Positions 1 through 8,604 of a DNA stretch of 64,000 nucleotides are shown here, piece after piece (the stretch's first letter is position 1; every line of letters begins with the position of its first letter). Under the pieces are notes generated by a model. The model was given only the letters and a program-made list of their open reading frames with translations, had not been told where the DNA came from and searched no databases. Location: NCBI RefSeq assembly GCF_019880555.1, contig NZ_JAINVU010000002.1:248001-312000 (forward strand), given 5' to 3'. The DNA is from Hephaestia mangrovi (lineage in GTDB: Bacteria; Pseudomonadota; Alphaproteobacteria; Sphingomonadales; Sphingomonadaceae). The position numbers and the translations under genes were made by a program.

Positions 1-470
1 CCAGCATGGACCAGATCATCGCGGGTCCGTTGCGCAATGCAATCCGCAACGCGATCGTCGAGCGTGCCGCGCAGCTCGGCGTCGAGCAGATCTACGGCGA
101 CCATAAGGCGGAGCTGATCCAGACCGCGCAGCAGCGCGTCCAGGCCTTCTTCGCGCCGGTGGGGCTGCAGATCGAGCAGGTCTATTGGGCCGGCAATATC
201 GTCGTGCCGCAGCAGGTGCTGGCGCAGATCAACGCCAAGATCGCGAATGAGCAGGCCGCGCTGGCGGCGCAGGCGAATGTGGCCACCGCCAAGGCCGACG
301 CCGAATCGCGCGTCGCCAAGGCCGAAGGCGACGCCAAGGCGATCCAGGTCGAGGCGGAGGCGATCCGCACCAACCCGGAGATCGTCAAGATGCGTGCGGT
401 CGAGAAATGGAACGGCCAGTTGCCGACCTATACCGGCAACGGCCCGATGCCGTTCATCGACGTCAAGTGA
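1..470 (+). CDS. SPFH/band-7 family protein, C-terminal part
   Basis: This is the 3' end of a gene that begins before the window; the frame is open from the first base, so the ATG at 6 need not be the start. The visible 155 residues are typical of the end of an SPFH (prohibitin/stomatin/HflC-like) protein. A helical stretch is followed by an Ala/Glu/Lys-rich coiled coil of the AKAEGDAKAI type, then a short tail ending in FIDVK. Such proteins form membrane-anchored oligomeric rings that often hold membrane proteases. The membrane anchor and most of the SPFH domain lie outside the window, so the subfamily cannot be decided. Confidence 0.8.
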   Translation, partial: SMDQIIAGPLRNAIRNAIVERAAQLGVEQIYGDHKAELIQTAQQRVQAFFAPVGLQIEQVYWAGNIVVPQQVLAQINAKIANEQAALAAQANVATAKADAESRVAKAEGDAKAIQVEAEAIRTNPEIVKMRAVEKWNGQLPTYTGNGPMPFIDVK

Positions 471-476
471 AGGGGC

Positions 477-502
477 GGGGCACTCGGCAGACCGGGTGCC
501 CC
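477..502. terminator. Hairpin terminator between convergent genes
   Basis: An 11-bp GC-rich stem (477-487 with 492-502, one G-T pair) closes a 4-base loop. It sits between the end of the SPFH gene and the end of the gene converging on it, so it may serve both. There is no strong T run, which makes termination an inference. Confidence 0.6.
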
Positions 503-508
503 ATTTCG

Positions 509-805
509 TCAGATCGCGAACAGCGTTACGCCAGCGTACCGTTCCTCGGCGGGATCGAACACCGGCTGCGGCTCGAACGAATGCTCGCCGACCTTGGGGT
601 CGTGGATGCCGGTCAGCTTGAACGAGCCGACCTTGAGCTCGCGCGGCGGCTGGCCGTCGCGCTCGAGCGTCACCGCGTCGACATAGAGCTCGTCGTGCTT
701 GGTATAGAGGATGTGCGGGGCGAGCCGGACCGCCTGGCGGTTGTAGACCCCTTCGAGGCACTTTCGGGTGGCGATGGCTTCGAGAACGAGACGGCTGGCT
801 TCCAT
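509..805 (-). CDS. Small WYL-like protein
   Basis: A 98-residue protein of unknown role. Its middle (roughly residues 15-65) resembles the core strand pattern of WYL ligand-sensing domains: a conserved Tyr, then an Arg-x-x-Pro-type turn and hydrophobic strands ending in a Lys-Val-Gly segment. WYL domains normally follow a DNA-binding domain, which is absent here, so this would be a stand-alone sensor-like fold. It is transcribed towards the SPFH gene and shares its upstream region with the DUF4242 gene at 947. No clear ribosome site precedes the ATG at 805. The family call is tentative; the codon use is ordinary for this window. Confidence 0.6.
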   Translation of the reverse strand: MEASRLVLEAIATRKCLEGVYNRQAVRLAPHILYTKHDELYVDAVTLERDGQPPRELKVGSFKLTGIHDPKVGEHSFEPQPVFDPAEERYAGVTLFAI

Positions 806-846
806 GCGCGCGAATTTAGGCGGCGGAACGAATCGATCAAGTCAAA

Positions 847-863
847 ATTGTGCAATGCAACAT
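847..863. promoter_or_regulatory. Palindromic operator-like motif, copy 1
   Basis: The 17-base sequence attgtgcaatgcaacat occurs here and again at 3482-3498, with no other copy noticed. Its core TGC-AAT-GCA is a near-palindrome and fits the TGC-N3-GCA pattern described for PhaR, the regulator of polyhydroxybutyrate granule genes in alphaproteobacteria. It lies in the divergent space between the WYL-like gene and the DUF4242 gene. Binding by PhaR is inference. Confidence 0.4.
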
Positions 864-946
864 TTCCGTAACATCGCCATGTCGCAATCGTGATATCATC
901 GGCGGCGCGACAAGCGCATCCTCTCCGGTCGGGACAGGAGAGAATT

Positions 947-1219
947 ATGCCGCAATTCGTCATCGAGCGAGATATGCCGGGCGTCGGCACGCTGGGGCCG
1001 GGCAAGCTCAAGGGCGCCTCGCAGCAATCGTGCAGCGTGCTGCGCGACCTCGGGCCGGAAATCCAGTGGGTCCACAGCTATGTCACCGACGACAGGATCT
1101 ACTGCATCTATCGCGCGCCCGACGAAGCGATGATCCGCCAACATGCCGAAATCGCCGGATTTCCGGCAAATCGCATCTCGGCGGTGCGCGCGATGATCGA
1201 TCCGACGACGGCGGATTAG
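947..1219 (+). CDS. DUF4242 family protein
   Basis: A 90-residue protein of the DUF4242 family, small ferredoxin-like-fold proteins that include a nickel-binding protein of Streptomyces. The opening ([12 protein letters not shown]) and the motif [17 protein letters not shown] in the middle are the family hallmarks. The start at 947 is chosen because ggagag stands just before it, although the frame is open further upstream. No signal peptide is seen, so it should be cytoplasmic. Its end overlaps the convergent ruvX gene by four bases. The metal-binding role is known only for a distant member and is not shown here. Confidence 0.8.
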   Translation: MPQFVIERDMPGVGTLGPGKLKGASQQSCSVLRDLGPEIQWVHSYVTDDRIYCIYRAPDEAMIRQHAEIAGFPANRISAVRAMIDPTTAD

Positions 1220-1677
1220 CCCGCGGTCAGCGCGTCGATCGCGCCCTGCAGGATGTAGGCAGCGGCCATCTTGTCGACCAGCTCGGCGCGCCTGGCGCGG
1301 CTCGCGTCCTGCTCGATCAGCGTGCGGGTGACGGCCTGGGTAGACCAGCGTTCGTCCCACAACAGCACCGGCAGGCCCCAATCCTCGACATTGCGGGCGA
1401 AAGCGCGGCTCGATTGGCTGCGCGGGCTCTCGCTGCCGTCGAGATTGAGCGGCAGGCCGATAACGACGCCCTTCACCGCCTGGCGCTCTATCACCGCGGC
1501 GATCGCGGCCTTGTCCTTCTGGAATTTGGTGCGGCGGACCAACTCGGCGGGGCTGGCGAAGCTCCAGCCGGCATCGCACAGGGCCAGCCCGATGGTTTTC
1601 GTGCCGACGTCGAGGCCGATCAGCCGCCCGCCTTCGGGCAGCGAGTCGCGAAAGATGGCGCGGTCGGCGGTAATCAT
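1216..1677 (-). CDS. ruvX: Putative pre-16S rRNA nuclease / Holliday junction resolvase RuvX
   Basis: A 153-residue YqgF/RuvX protein with an RNase H-like fold, acting on structured nucleic acid in the cytoplasm; family members process the 5' end of pre-16S rRNA. Seen here: the first acidic residue in [10 protein letters not shown] (about residue 24), the glycine-rich strand [14 protein letters not shown], the DERWST motif and a final Asp in [10 protein letters not shown]. The length matches the family. The ATG at 1677 gives a leader of about 18 residues before the first strand. It is transcribed away from the DUF4168 gene's terminator side and converges on the DUF4242 gene. Confidence 0.93.
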   Translation of the reverse strand: MITADRAIFRDSLPEGGRLIGLDVGTKTIGLALCDAGWSFASPAELVRRTKFQKDKAAIAAVIERQAVKGVVIGLPLNLDGSESPRSQSSRAFARNVEDWGLPVLLWDERWSTQAVTRTLIEQDASRARRAELVDKMAAAYILQGAIDALTAG

Positions 1678-1710
1678 CGCCGGCGCCTTAGCGCGGCGGC
1701 GGCCGACACA

Positions 1711-1740
1711 AAAGCGCCCGGCCGCATCGGGCCGGGCGCT
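1711..1740 (-). terminator. Rho-independent terminator of the DUF4168 gene
   Basis: A perfect 11-bp stem (1713-1723 with 1730-1740) around a 6-base loop is followed on the minus strand by TTTTG. It lies 20 bases after the stop codon of the DUF4168 gene. Confidence 0.8.
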
Positions 1741-1760
1741 CTATACGAAAGTATCGCGTC

Positions 1761-2210
1761 TTACTGCCCGGACGGGCCCGTCGATCCGCCCGCGTCCGGT
1801 GCCGCCTTGGGCGAAGCCTGCATCTTGGCGGCCGCGGCGGTCTGGATACGCTTCATCAGCGCGGGATCGGATTGCGAGGCCTTGGCGATCGCGTTGAACT
1901 TCTCGGGCGAGAGGCCCGACGAGGACACGGCAGACGCCATCTTGGTCTGCTTGTCGGCCGCCGCCACGGTCGAATCGTTCTGGATGTTCTGAACGGCGAT
2001 CGCGGCCGATGCGAATTGGTCCACGTCGGTATCGCTGAACGACGTTTGCGCGGTCGCCCCGGCGGACGGCGCGGCGGCCCCGGGCGTCATGCCCGAAGCG
2101 GGCGGCGTCTGTGCCGGCGGGGTCTGCGTCGCGGTCGATTGTGCCAGCGCGCCGGTCGCGCCCAGCGCGACGGCGGCGGTAAAGGTGGCGAATTTACCCA
2201 GGCGGGTCAT
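1761..2210 (-). CDS. Exported DUF4168-domain protein
   Basis: A 149-residue exported protein. A signal peptide (residues 1 to about 24, ending GALAQS) precedes a Pro/Thr/Ala-rich linker (25-55) and a helical DUF4168 domain (about 57-130) with the family's F-x-x-A-x-x-A-V-Q-x-I opening (here [12 protein letters not shown]). The tail is Ala/Pro/Gly-rich. DUF4168 proteins are periplasmic or surface-associated and have no settled function. The start at 2210 is supported by aggag seven bases upstream on the minus strand. The gene is monocistronic with its own terminator. Confidence 0.85.
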   Translation of the reverse strand: MTRLGKFATFTAAVALGATGALAQSTATQTPPAQTPPASGMTPGAAAPSAGATAQTSFSDTDVDQFASAAIAVQNIQNDSTVAAADKQTKMASAVSSSGLSPEKFNAIAKASQSDPALMKRIQTAAAAKMQASPKAAPDAGGSTGPSGQ

Positions 2211-2359
2211 TGATGCTCTCCTGTCGATTGGCTTGGGAACAATATAACGATCCCGACCTCGGCATCGGCTACGGCGGTTCAATGCAAAAGTGGTCGCGCT
2301 GTGCCGTGGCCGCGACGGAGCGAGCCTCAACCGCAAGTGAAGCGGCCCGCAATCCTTCC

Positions 2360-3469
2360 TCAGCGCGATTCGAACGAAGACAAACGCCGCGCGGCGTCGG
2401 CACGAATATTCGCCCAGAACAGCGAATAGTCGAACACATGGTAATTGTTGCCCGGCAGCACGTAATTGCCGACCAGATCGGGCGGTGTGCCAATCGACAG
2501 GATGCCGCGCCCCTCGCATTTAGCGCCGATCCGCCCCGGCGTGATCGTCGCAGTGCGCAGGTCTGCGGCGGGATAGAGCGTGCCCTGATTGGCGTCGGCC
2601 GGCGCGGCATCGTCGGGCATGCCGGTCAGCGGATTGGTGCAGACCAGCGCGGTGCCCGCGCGCGGCGCGCCGGTGAACCCGGTGGTGGCGTCGAACGCGT
2701 CGAAGATCAGCGATGGATCGGCCGGTTCGGCGAACGTCTGCCACGAAAGGATGCAGCCGGCCTGGTCCGGCGTCGTGCATTCAGACAGCCCCAGCGCTGG
2801 AACATCGGCGGTCTTGGAAACCGGCCAGCCGATCACATAGGCCGCGACGATCCGGCGCGCGAGCGGGGTGCCGGCGACGCGATCGTGGAGCAGGTGCGTC
2901 AGGTGCAGCGCGCCCTGGCTGTGGCCGGCGAGGATGATCGGCTGGTTCGGCCCGATCTGCTTCAGGAAGGCATCGAACGCGGAGAGGACGTCGCGATAGG
3001 CAAGCGCGCGGGCGTCGAGCGCGGCCTTGCTGTCGGTCAGGAACGCGCCGAAGGTCGCCTGGCGATAGCGCGGCGCCCAGATCGCGCCGATGCCGTTGAA
3101 CGCGCTCGCCTGGCCGCGCAGGAACAGGGCGGCGCGGGTATTGGCTTCGGCATCGTCGAGCGGCGCGTTCCACTGCGCACGATTGAGATACGAGGTCGGG
3201 TGGATGAAAAACACCGCGGCTTGCGGATGCGTGGTGGGGGTATAGCCTCGCGGCGTCCACAGCGCGGGATTGTCCGGAATATCCGGCCGCGCCAACCACA
3301 TCCTGCGATCGTCATAGGCATTGCCGGCAAGCGCGGGCTCGGCCTTGAACGTCGTCGTCGGCACCATCGCCTGCCGAATCAGCTGCGCGCCGAACAGGCG
3401 GTAGGCGAAGGCGGCGGCGACGGTGAGCATGATGATGGCAGCAACCAGATAGAGGAACTTGCGGGCCAA
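2360..3469 (-). CDS. DUF3089 alpha/beta-hydrolase-like protein
   Basis: A DUF3089 protein of about 369 residues: an N-terminal membrane anchor ([19 protein letters not shown]) and an alpha/beta-hydrolase-like region with the nucleophile elbow AGHSQGA. The DUF3089 pattern of Cys residues is present (LSECTTP, AGCIL, ALVCTNP). A plausible lipase or esterase; the substrate is unknown. The TTG at 3469 is preferred because TGGAG lies eight bases before it; an ATG at 3532 in frame would add 21 residues but then encodes across the palindromic motif at 3482-3498. If the TTG is right, that motif sits in the leader next to the ribosome site, ideally placed for a repressor. Confidence 0.8.
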   Translation of the reverse strand: MARKFLYLVAAIIMLTVAAAFAYRLFGAQLIRQAMVPTTTFKAEPALAGNAYDDRRMWLARPDIPDNPALWTPRGYTPTTHPQAAVFFIHPTSYLNRAQWNAPLDDAEANTRAALFLRGQASAFNGIGAIWAPRYRQATFGAFLTDSKAALDARALAYRDVLSAFDAFLKQIGPNQPIILAGHSQGALHLTHLLHDRVAGTPLARRIVAAYVIGWPVSKTADVPALGLSECTTPDQAGCILSWQTFAEPADPSLIFDAFDATTGFTGAPRAGTALVCTNPLTGMPDDAAPADANQGTLYPAADLRTATITPGRIGAKCEGRGILSIGTPPDLVGNYVLPGNNYHVFDYSLFWANIRADAARRLSSFESR

Positions 3470-3481
3470 GATGGCAGCTCC

Positions 3482-3498
3482 ATTGTGCAATGCAACAT
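3482..3498. promoter_or_regulatory. Palindromic operator-like motif, copy 2
   Basis: An identical 17-base copy of the motif at 847-863. It lies 12 bases upstream of the proposed TTG start of the DUF3089 hydrolase, and about 100 bases upstream of gatC on the other strand. The perfect identity over 17 bases in two intergenic regions argues for a protein-binding site. Confidence 0.45.
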
Positions 3499-3601
3499 AA
3501 ACGCGCGGGGCGCGAGCAGGTTTCTCGTGCATGATGGTTGTTGCGAACGCAATCGCGAAGGCCATTGCCTTGCCGCGCTGCGCGGTGCTAGCCGCGCCCT
3601 T

Positions 3602-3889
3602 ATGTCCGTAGACACTGCAACCGTGAAGCGGATCGCGAGCCTTGCGCGCATCGCGATCACCGAAGAGGAAGCCGGCCGGCTCGCGCCCGAGCTGGGCAAC
3701 ATCTTGGGCTGGATCGAGCAATTGGGCGAGGTCGACACGCGCGACGTCGCGCCGATGACGGCGGTGATCCCCAACCATCTGCGCCTGCGCGACGATGTCG
3801 TCACCGATGGTGGCGTGCGCGATGCGGTGCTTAGCAACGCACCCCAGGCCGAACACGGCTTTTTCGCGGTGCCGAAGGTGATCGAATAA
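3602..3889 (+). CDS. gatC: Asp-tRNA(Asn)/Glu-tRNA(Gln) amidotransferase subunit C
   Basis: The 95-residue small subunit of the GatCAB amidotransferase, which converts Glu-tRNA(Gln) and/or Asp-tRNA(Asn) to the correctly charged forms. GatC wraps around GatA and stabilises the GatA-GatB contact. The sequence has the family opening ([17 protein letters not shown]), the helix [11 protein letters not shown], and the C-terminal segment DDVVTDGG...[16 protein letters not shown]. Its TAA overlaps the gatA ATG by one base, so translation is coupled. The ATG at 3602 gives the usual family length. Confidence 0.96.
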   Translation: MSVDTATVKRIASLARIAITEEEAGRLAPELGNILGWIEQLGEVDTRDVAPMTAVIPNHLRLRDDVVTDGGVRDAVLSNAPQAEHGFFAVPKVIE

Positions 3890-5373
3890 TGACCGAACTC
3901 ACCGATCTCGGCGTCGCCGCCATCCGTGATGGCGTGCAGGACGGCGCCTTCTCCGCGCGCGAGGTGGCCGAGGCGTTCGTCGCCAAGGTGTCTGCCGCCA
4001 AGCAGCTCAACGCGTTCCTGGTCGAAACCCCCGATCACGCCTTTGCCGCCGCCGATGCCGCCGACAAGGCGCGCGCGGCGGGCGAGGCGGCCAAGCCGCT
4101 TGCCGGCGTGCCGATCGGGATGAAGGATCTGTTCTGCACCAAGGGTGTGCCGTCGACTGCGGCGAGCCACATCCTCGAAGGCTTCACGCCGCCCTACGAA
4201 TCGACCGTCTCGCAGAAATTGTGGGACGCCGGCGCCGGGATGCTCGGCAAGCTCAATATGGATCAGTTCGCAATGGGCTCGTCGAACGAGACCAGCGCGT
4301 TTGGCAACGTCATCTCGCCGTGGCGGCGCAGCGACGGCGGTAATGCACCGCTCGCGCCGGGCGGCTCGTCGGGCGGCTCGTCGGCGGCGATCGCCGCGCG
4401 GCTGTGCCCGGCGGCGACCGGCACCGATACCGGCGGCTCGATTCGCCAGCCCGCCGCGTTCACCGGCATCGCCGGGATCAAGCCGACTTATGGCCGCTGC
4501 TCGCGCTTCGGCATCGTCGCCTTCGCTTCGTCGCTCGATCAGGCCGGCCCGATGGCGCGCGACGTGCGCGACTGCGCGATAATGCTCGAGGCGATGGCCG
4601 GGTTCGACGCGCGCGACGCGACGTCGCTGGAGCTCGACGTACCCAGATGGGAAGCTGGATTGTCGAGCGATCTCAAGGGCAAGCGGATCGGTATCCCCAA
4701 GGAATATCGGGTCGAGAACATGCCTTCGGAAATCGACGCGCTGTGGCAGCGGGGGATCGATTGGGCCAGGGACGCCGGCGCCGAGATCGTCGAGGTGTCG
4801 CTGCCGCACACCAAATATGCGCTGCCGGCTTATTACATCATCGCGCCGGCCGAGGCTTCGTCGAATCTCGCGCGCTATGACGGCGTGCGCTACGGCCTGC
4901 GCGACCTGCCCGACGGCGCGAACCTGCAGGATATGTATGCCGCCACTCGAGCCGCCGGCTTCGGCGACGAGGTGAAGCGTCGCATCATGATCGGCACCTA
5001 TGTCCTGTCGGCGGGCTATTACGACGCCTATTTCACCCAGGCCTCGAAGGTCCGCACGCTGATCGCGCGCGATTTCGATGCTGCGTGGGAAAGCTGCGAC
5101 CTGCTCCTCACCCCGACGGCGCCGTCAGCCGCGTTCGCGCTGGGCGAGAAATCGGCCGATCCGATCGCGATGTATCTCAACGACGTCTTCACCGTGCCGA
5201 GCTCACTCGCGGGCCTGCCGGCGATGAGCGTGCCCGCCGGGCTGGACGGCCACGGCCTGCCGCTTGGCCTGCAGGTGATCGGCAAGGCGCTCGACGAGCA
5301 GGGCGTGTTGAACGCCGGCTTGGCGCTGGAGCAACGCGCCGGATTCGCGGCTCGGCCGGAGGCGTGGTGGTAA
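3889..5373 (+). CDS. gatA: Asp-tRNA(Asn)/Glu-tRNA(Gln) amidotransferase subunit A
   Basis: The 494-residue amidase-signature subunit that releases ammonia from glutamine. The Ser-cis-Ser-Lys catalytic triad is visible: Lys in [10 protein letters not shown] (about residue 77), a serine in the [13 protein letters not shown] loop (about 155) and the nucleophile in [11 protein letters not shown] (about 180). The C-terminal half carries the Tyr/Asp-rich region typical of GatA ([17 protein letters not shown]). Length is normal. It follows gatC with a one-base overlap and is followed one base after its stop by the ATG of an unexpected small gene rather than directly by gatB. Confidence 0.97.
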   Translation: MTELTDLGVAAIRDGVQDGAFSAREVAEAFVAKVSAAKQLNAFLVETPDHAFAAADAADKARAAGEAAKPLAGVPIGMKDLFCTKGVPSTAASHILEGFTPPYESTVSQKLWDAGAGMLGKLNMDQFAMGSSNETSAFGNVISPWRRSDGGNAPLAPGGSSGGSSAAIAARLCPAATGTDTGGSIRQPAAFTGIAGIKPTYGRCSRFGIVAFASSLDQAGPMARDVRDCAIMLEAMAGFDARDATSLELDVPRWEAGLSSDLKGKRIGIPKEYRVENMPSEIDALWQRGIDWARDAGAEIVEVSLPHTKYALPAYYIIAPAEASSNLARYDGVRYGLRDLPDGANLQDMYAATRAAGFGDEVKRRIMIGTYVLSAGYYDAYFTQASKVRTLIARDFDAAWESCDLLLTPTAPSAAFALGEKSADPIAMYLNDVFTVPSSLAGLPAMSVPAGLDGHGLPLGLQVIGKALDEQGVLNAGLALEQRAGFAARPEAWW

Positions 5374-5374
5374 A

Positions 5375-5617
5375 ATGGGCAGGGACACCTTTCCGGTTGC
5401 GATGGCAGGGCTGCATGCGTCGCTGCACTCTCTAAGGATTTTGGCCAACCGAGGATTGGTTTCGCCAAAGGAAGTCGACGAGTCGTTAGATGGCGTCTCC
5501 GAGACACTTGAAAACTTGTCTCCCGAGCTGCTTGCGGTAGTTCAACGAAATTTAGATCCGATAATGGTTGATATAAAGCGTGCGGCTGGGTCCGCGTGGC
5601 GAGGCAAAGATGGTTGA
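5375..5617 (+). CDS. Unknown 80-residue protein within the gatCAB operon
   Basis: I do not recognise this protein. It begins one base after the gatA stop, has ggagg about 12 bases before its ATG, and runs 8 bases into gatB. The chain is predicted to be mostly helical ([20 protein letters not shown], then a second helix). Its DNA is visibly richer in A and T than the flanking gat genes, with codons such as TTA, ATA and GAA that are rare next door, which suggests later arrival. The position implies co-expression with the amidotransferase. It resembles neither GatC nor GatB, so a regulatory or toxin/antitoxin role would be guesswork. Confidence 0.6.
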   Translation: MGRDTFPVAMAGLHASLHSLRILANRGLVSPKEVDESLDGVSETLENLSPELLAVVQRNLDPIMVDIKRAAGSAWRGKDG

Positions 5618-7064
5618 CTATCGTATTCAGGGCGCCACCGGCGAGTGGGAGGTCGTGATCGGCCTCGAAGTGCATGCGCAGGTCACCTCCAACGCCAAGC
5701 TGTTCTCGGGCGCCTCGACCGCGTTCGGGGCGGAGCCGAATACGCAGGTCAGCCTGGTCGACGCGGCGATGCCGGGGATGCTGCCGGTGCCGAACCGCGA
5801 GTGCATCCGTCAGGCGGTGCGCACCGGCATGGCGATCGACGCGGCGATCAACAAATGGTCGCGCTTCGATCGCAAGAATTATTTCTACGCCGATCTGCCG
5901 CAAGGCTACCAGATTTCGCAGCTTTATCATCCACTTGTGGGCGAAGGCTCGCTCGATATCGAGCTCGATGAGGGCGGCACCAAGACGATCGGCGTAGAGC
6001 GTATCCATGTCGAGCAGGATGCCGGCAAGTTGATGCACGATCAGCATCCGACGCGCTCTTATGTCGATCTCAATCGCTCGGGCGTCGCGCTGATGGAGAT
6101 CGTCAGCCGGCCGGACATGCGTTCTCCCGCCGAAGCAGGTGCTTATGTGCGTAAGCTCAGGTCGATTCTGCGCTATGTCGGGTCGTGCGACGGCAATATG
6201 GAAGAAGGCTCGATGCGTGCCGACGTCAACGTCAGCGTGCGCAAGCCGGGCGCCCCCTTCGGCACCCGCACCGAGACCAAGAACGTCAATTCGGTCCGCT
6301 TCGTGATGCAGGCGATCGAGCATGAGGCCAATCGCCAGGTCGACGTGCTCGAAGCCGGCGGCACGATCGTTCAGGAAACCCGCCTTTACGATCCCGACAG
6401 CGGCACGACGCGGTCGATGCGCTCGAAGGAGGATGCGCACGACTATCGCTATTTCCCCGATCCCGACCTGCTGCCGCTCGAGCTCGACGACGCTTTCCTC
6501 GACGAATGTCGCGCCAGCCTGCCCGAACTGCCCGACGCCAAGCGCGCGCGCTATGAAGGGTTGGGGATCACCCCGTACAATGCCGGCGTGCTGACCGCCG
6601 AGGTCGAGACCGCGCGCTGGTTCGATGCGTTGCTTGAGGCGGGCGCGAAGCCGGTGCAGGCGTCGAACTGGGTCGCCTCGGAACTGTTCGGCGCGCTCAA
6701 CCGGCTTGGCAAGGGAATTGAGGAAAGCCCGGTAAGTCCCTCGCAGGCGGCCGAATTGCTTGGCCTGGTCGCCGATGACACTCTGTCCGGCAGTCTCGCC
6801 AAGCAGGTGTTCGAGATCATGCTCGAAACCGGCGACGATCCCGCGAAAATCGTCGAGGAGCGCGGCCTCAAGCAGACCAGCGACACCGGCGCGATCGAAA
6901 AGGTGATCGCCGAGGTAATGGCCGCGAACGAGGATAAGGTCGCCGATTATCGTGGCGGCAAGGACAAGTTGTTCGGCTTCTTCGTCGGCCAGACGATGAA
7001 GGCGATGGCCGGCAAGGCCAATCCGCAGGTGGTCAACGAACTGCTGAAGAAGGCGCTCGGCTGA
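5610..7064 (+). CDS. gatB: Asp-tRNA(Asn)/Glu-tRNA(Gln) amidotransferase subunit B
   Basis: The 484-residue kinase-like subunit that activates the mischarged tRNA with ATP and transfers ammonia from GatA. Visible hallmarks are [12 protein letters not shown] near the N terminus, the Zn/active-site region around [16 protein letters not shown], the signature [16 protein letters not shown], and the C-terminal YqeY-like tail domain ending [16 protein letters not shown]. The ATG at 5610 is chosen over upstream in-frame codons because gaggc precedes it and MVDYRIQG is the natural N terminus; it overlaps the small gene before it by 8 bases. Its TGA shares a base with the ATG of the cyclophilin gene. 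Confidence 0.97.
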   Translation: MVDYRIQGATGEWEVVIGLEVHAQVTSNAKLFSGASTAFGAEPNTQVSLVDAAMPGMLPVPNRECIRQAVRTGMAIDAAINKWSRFDRKNYFYADLPQGYQISQLYHPLVGEGSLDIELDEGGTKTIGVERIHVEQDAGKLMHDQHPTRSYVDLNRSGVALMEIVSRPDMRSPAEAGAYVRKLRSILRYVGSCDGNMEEGSMRADVNVSVRKPGAPFGTRTETKNVNSVRFVMQAIEHEANRQVDVLEAGGTIVQETRLYDPDSGTTRSMRSKEDAHDYRYFPDPDLLPLELDDAFLDECRASLPELPDAKRARYEGLGITPYNAGVLTAEVETARWFDALLEAGAKPVQASNWVASELFGALNRLGKGIEESPVSPSQAAELLGLVADDTLSGSLAKQVFEIMLETGDDPAKIVEERGLKQTSDTGAIEKVIAEVMAANEDKVADYRGGKDKLFGFFVGQTMKAMAGKANPQVVNELLKKALG

Positions 7065-7666
7065 TGCTCGGCGCGGCGCTTGCGTTGATGCTCCAGGCGG
7101 CGCCCGCCGCGCCGCCGCCCGCGCCTGCATTGCCGCGCGTCGACCTCGAAACCAGCGCGGGGCCGATCGTCGTCGAGGTCGATACCGTCCACGCGCCGAT
7201 CACCGCGAAGAATTTCCTCGCCTATGTCGATCAGCACAAGCTCGACGGCGAGACCTTCTATCGCACGGTGAAGGTGCAGGATCATTTCGGTTTCGTGCAG
7301 TTCGGTGTGAGCGGCGATCCCAAGCGCGTGCTGCCGCCGATCGAGCACGAGCCGACCACCGAGACCGGCCTGCACCACACCGACGGCACGCTTTCGATCG
7401 CGCGGCGTGAGCCCGGCACCGCGCAGGGCGAGTTCACGATCATGGTCGGCGATCAGCGGCCGTCGTTCGATGCCGATCCGTCCAAGCCGGGCGACAATCT
7501 CGGTTATGCCGCCTTCGGGCACGTCGTCTCGGGAATGGACGTGGTCAACGCGATCCTCGACGGCGCGGTCGATCCGGCGGCGACGGTGCGTGGCTCGTTC
7601 AAGGGCGAGGTGCCCGCGCAGCCGATCAAGATCATTTCCGCGAAGCGCGAGCCCGCGTCTAGCTGA
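7064..7666 (+). CDS. Cyclophilin-type peptidylprolyl isomerase
   Basis: A 200-residue cyclophilin that should catalyse cis-trans isomerisation of prolyl bonds. A short hydrophobic, Ala/Pro-rich N terminus ([16 protein letters not shown]) could be a signal or anchor. The domain follows with APITAKNFLAYVDQ, FYRTVK (carrying the active-site Arg), HTDGTLSIAR and GEFTIMVGDQRP. The usual F-M-I-Q-G-G-D segment is changed to FGFVQFGVSGDP, a divergent form. The start overlaps the gatB stop by one base (TGATG), so it is the last gene of the gat operon. It converges with, and overlaps by 8 bases, the aspartic protease gene. Confidence 0.88.
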   Translation: MLGAALALMLQAAPAAPPPAPALPRVDLETSAGPIVVEVDTVHAPITAKNFLAYVDQHKLDGETFYRTVKVQDHFGFVQFGVSGDPKRVLPPIEHEPTTETGLHHTDGTLSIARREPGTAQGEFTIMVGDQRPSFDADPSKPGDNLGYAAFGHVVSGMDVVNAILDGAVDPAATVRGSFKGEVPAQPIKIISAKREPASS

Positions 7667-8345
7667 TCGCGCCATCCGCTTGCGGGTGATGCGGCTCGAG
7701 CACCAGGTCGCGGCCCTCGACGCGCCACGATTTGAGCATCGACAGGAAATTCATGCCGAGCACGTCGGTATCGCCGAATGCCGGCGAGACGACCACCGGC
7801 AGATCGCGCGCGACGATATCGCCGAGCCGCAGTTCGGGCAGGGTCGCGGTGCGCGCGGTGATCGATCCGTTGGCGGTGTTGAGCACCACCGGGAACAGCT
7901 GCTGGTCGGTCTTGAGTCCCGCCGCGGCCGCGGTGCCGCTCGACAAGGCGGTCAGCGTCGCGCCGCTGTCGATCAGCATCCGCCGCGGCACGCCGTTGAC
8001 GGTGACATGCGCCCAAAAATGCCCGTCGGGCGCCATGCGGATGCGCACCGCCTGGCCGACCACGTCCTGCCCGCCGAGGTGCAAGGCGGAGACGAGCCGC
8101 GAGAAATAGGGATCGTACCGTCCGCGCTGGATGACGACGACGATCAGCAGGCCGATCAACCCCGCCGTCACCGCGAAGCTGACGATCGAGCGCAACAGCC
8201 GCACGCGCAGCAACACCGTCGCGGCGATCGCGATCAGCGCGATCAGCAGGTAGAGGTGGATATCGGGGGAGAGGTGCGGCAGCATCGTGGTCATCGCGGG
8301 ATCGATCGGCAAGATAGGATGCGTCGGCGCGTCGGCCAATGCCAT
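7659..8345 (-). CDS. Membrane-anchored retropepsin-like aspartic protease
   Basis: A protein of up to 228 residues from the TIGR02281/clan AA aspartic protease family. Two hydrophobic segments (about 31-48 and 55-72) are followed by a single retropepsin domain: the catalytic motif LIDSGATLTALS (Asp about residue 126), a flap region, and the closing GMNFLSML...LVLEP pattern (DVLGMNFL). Such enzymes work as homodimers, here on the outer face of the inner membrane. In-frame ATGs at 8345, 8294 and 8285 are all possible starts; none has a strong ribosome site. A second, two-domain relative lies at 15330-17078. Confidence 0.85.
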   Translation of the reverse strand: MALADAPTHPILPIDPAMTTMLPHLSPDIHLYLLIALIAIAATVLLRVRLLRSIVSFAVTAGLIGLLIVVVIQRGRYDPYFSRLVSALHLGGQDVVGQAVRIRMAPDGHFWAHVTVNGVPRRMLIDSGATLTALSSGTAAAAGLKTDQQLFPVVLNTANGSITARTATLPELRLGDIVARDLPVVVSPAFGDTDVLGMNFLSMLKSWRVEGRDLVLEPHHPQADGAIS

Positions 8346-8366
8346 AAGCGCCGCATGCGACTCGGC

Positions 8367-8394
8367 TTGCCCTCAGCCGTTGCGCTGCTATAGA
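8367..8394 (+). promoter_or_regulatory. Promoter of tRNA-Leu
   Basis: A -35-like TTGCCC (8367-8372) and a -10-like TATAGA (8389-8394) are spaced by 16 bases and stand 23 bases before the mature 5' end. The same CTATAG element precedes tRNA-Met at 49924. Confidence 0.5.
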
Positions 8395-8416
8395 CGCCGC
8401 CGACCTGCTGTCCCAC

Positions 8417-8501
8417 GCGGGCGTGGCGGAACTGGTAGACGCGCTGGATTTAGGTTCCAGTATCGAAAGATGTGGGGGTTCGAGTCCCTTCGCCCGCACC
8501 A
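8417..8501 (+). tRNA. tRNA-Leu(TAG)
   Basis: An 85-base class II tRNA. The acceptor GCGGGCG pairs with CGCCCGC; the anticodon stem CTGGA/TCCAG encloses TTTAGGT with anticodon TAG. There is a long variable arm and a T loop GTTCGAGTC. The CCA end is encoded (8499-8501). Confidence 0.96.
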
Positions 8502-8550
8502 GTTGCGTTGACTCGAAAACGTCCCTGGGGACGTTTTTCGGCAACGCAAC
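8502..8550 (+). terminator. Nested hairpin after tRNA-Leu
   Basis: Directly after the CCA, gttgcgttg (8502-8510) can pair with caacgcaac (8542-8550). Inside this lies a perfect second stem, aaaacgtccc/gggacgtttt, with a 2-base loop and a T5 run (8533-8537). The inner hairpin with its T run is a good rho-independent terminator; the outer pairing is unusual. It separates tRNA-Leu from tig. Confidence 0.7.
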
Positions 8551-8604
8551 TCCCGAGCGAAGCGAGGGACTGCCCAGCCCAGGAAAGAGATTGAAGACGA
8601 GCTT

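Noticed and set aside
5028..7130. A 700-codon open frame antisense to gatA and gatB
   Set aside because: gatA and gatB are certain, and the antisense product is compositionally biased.
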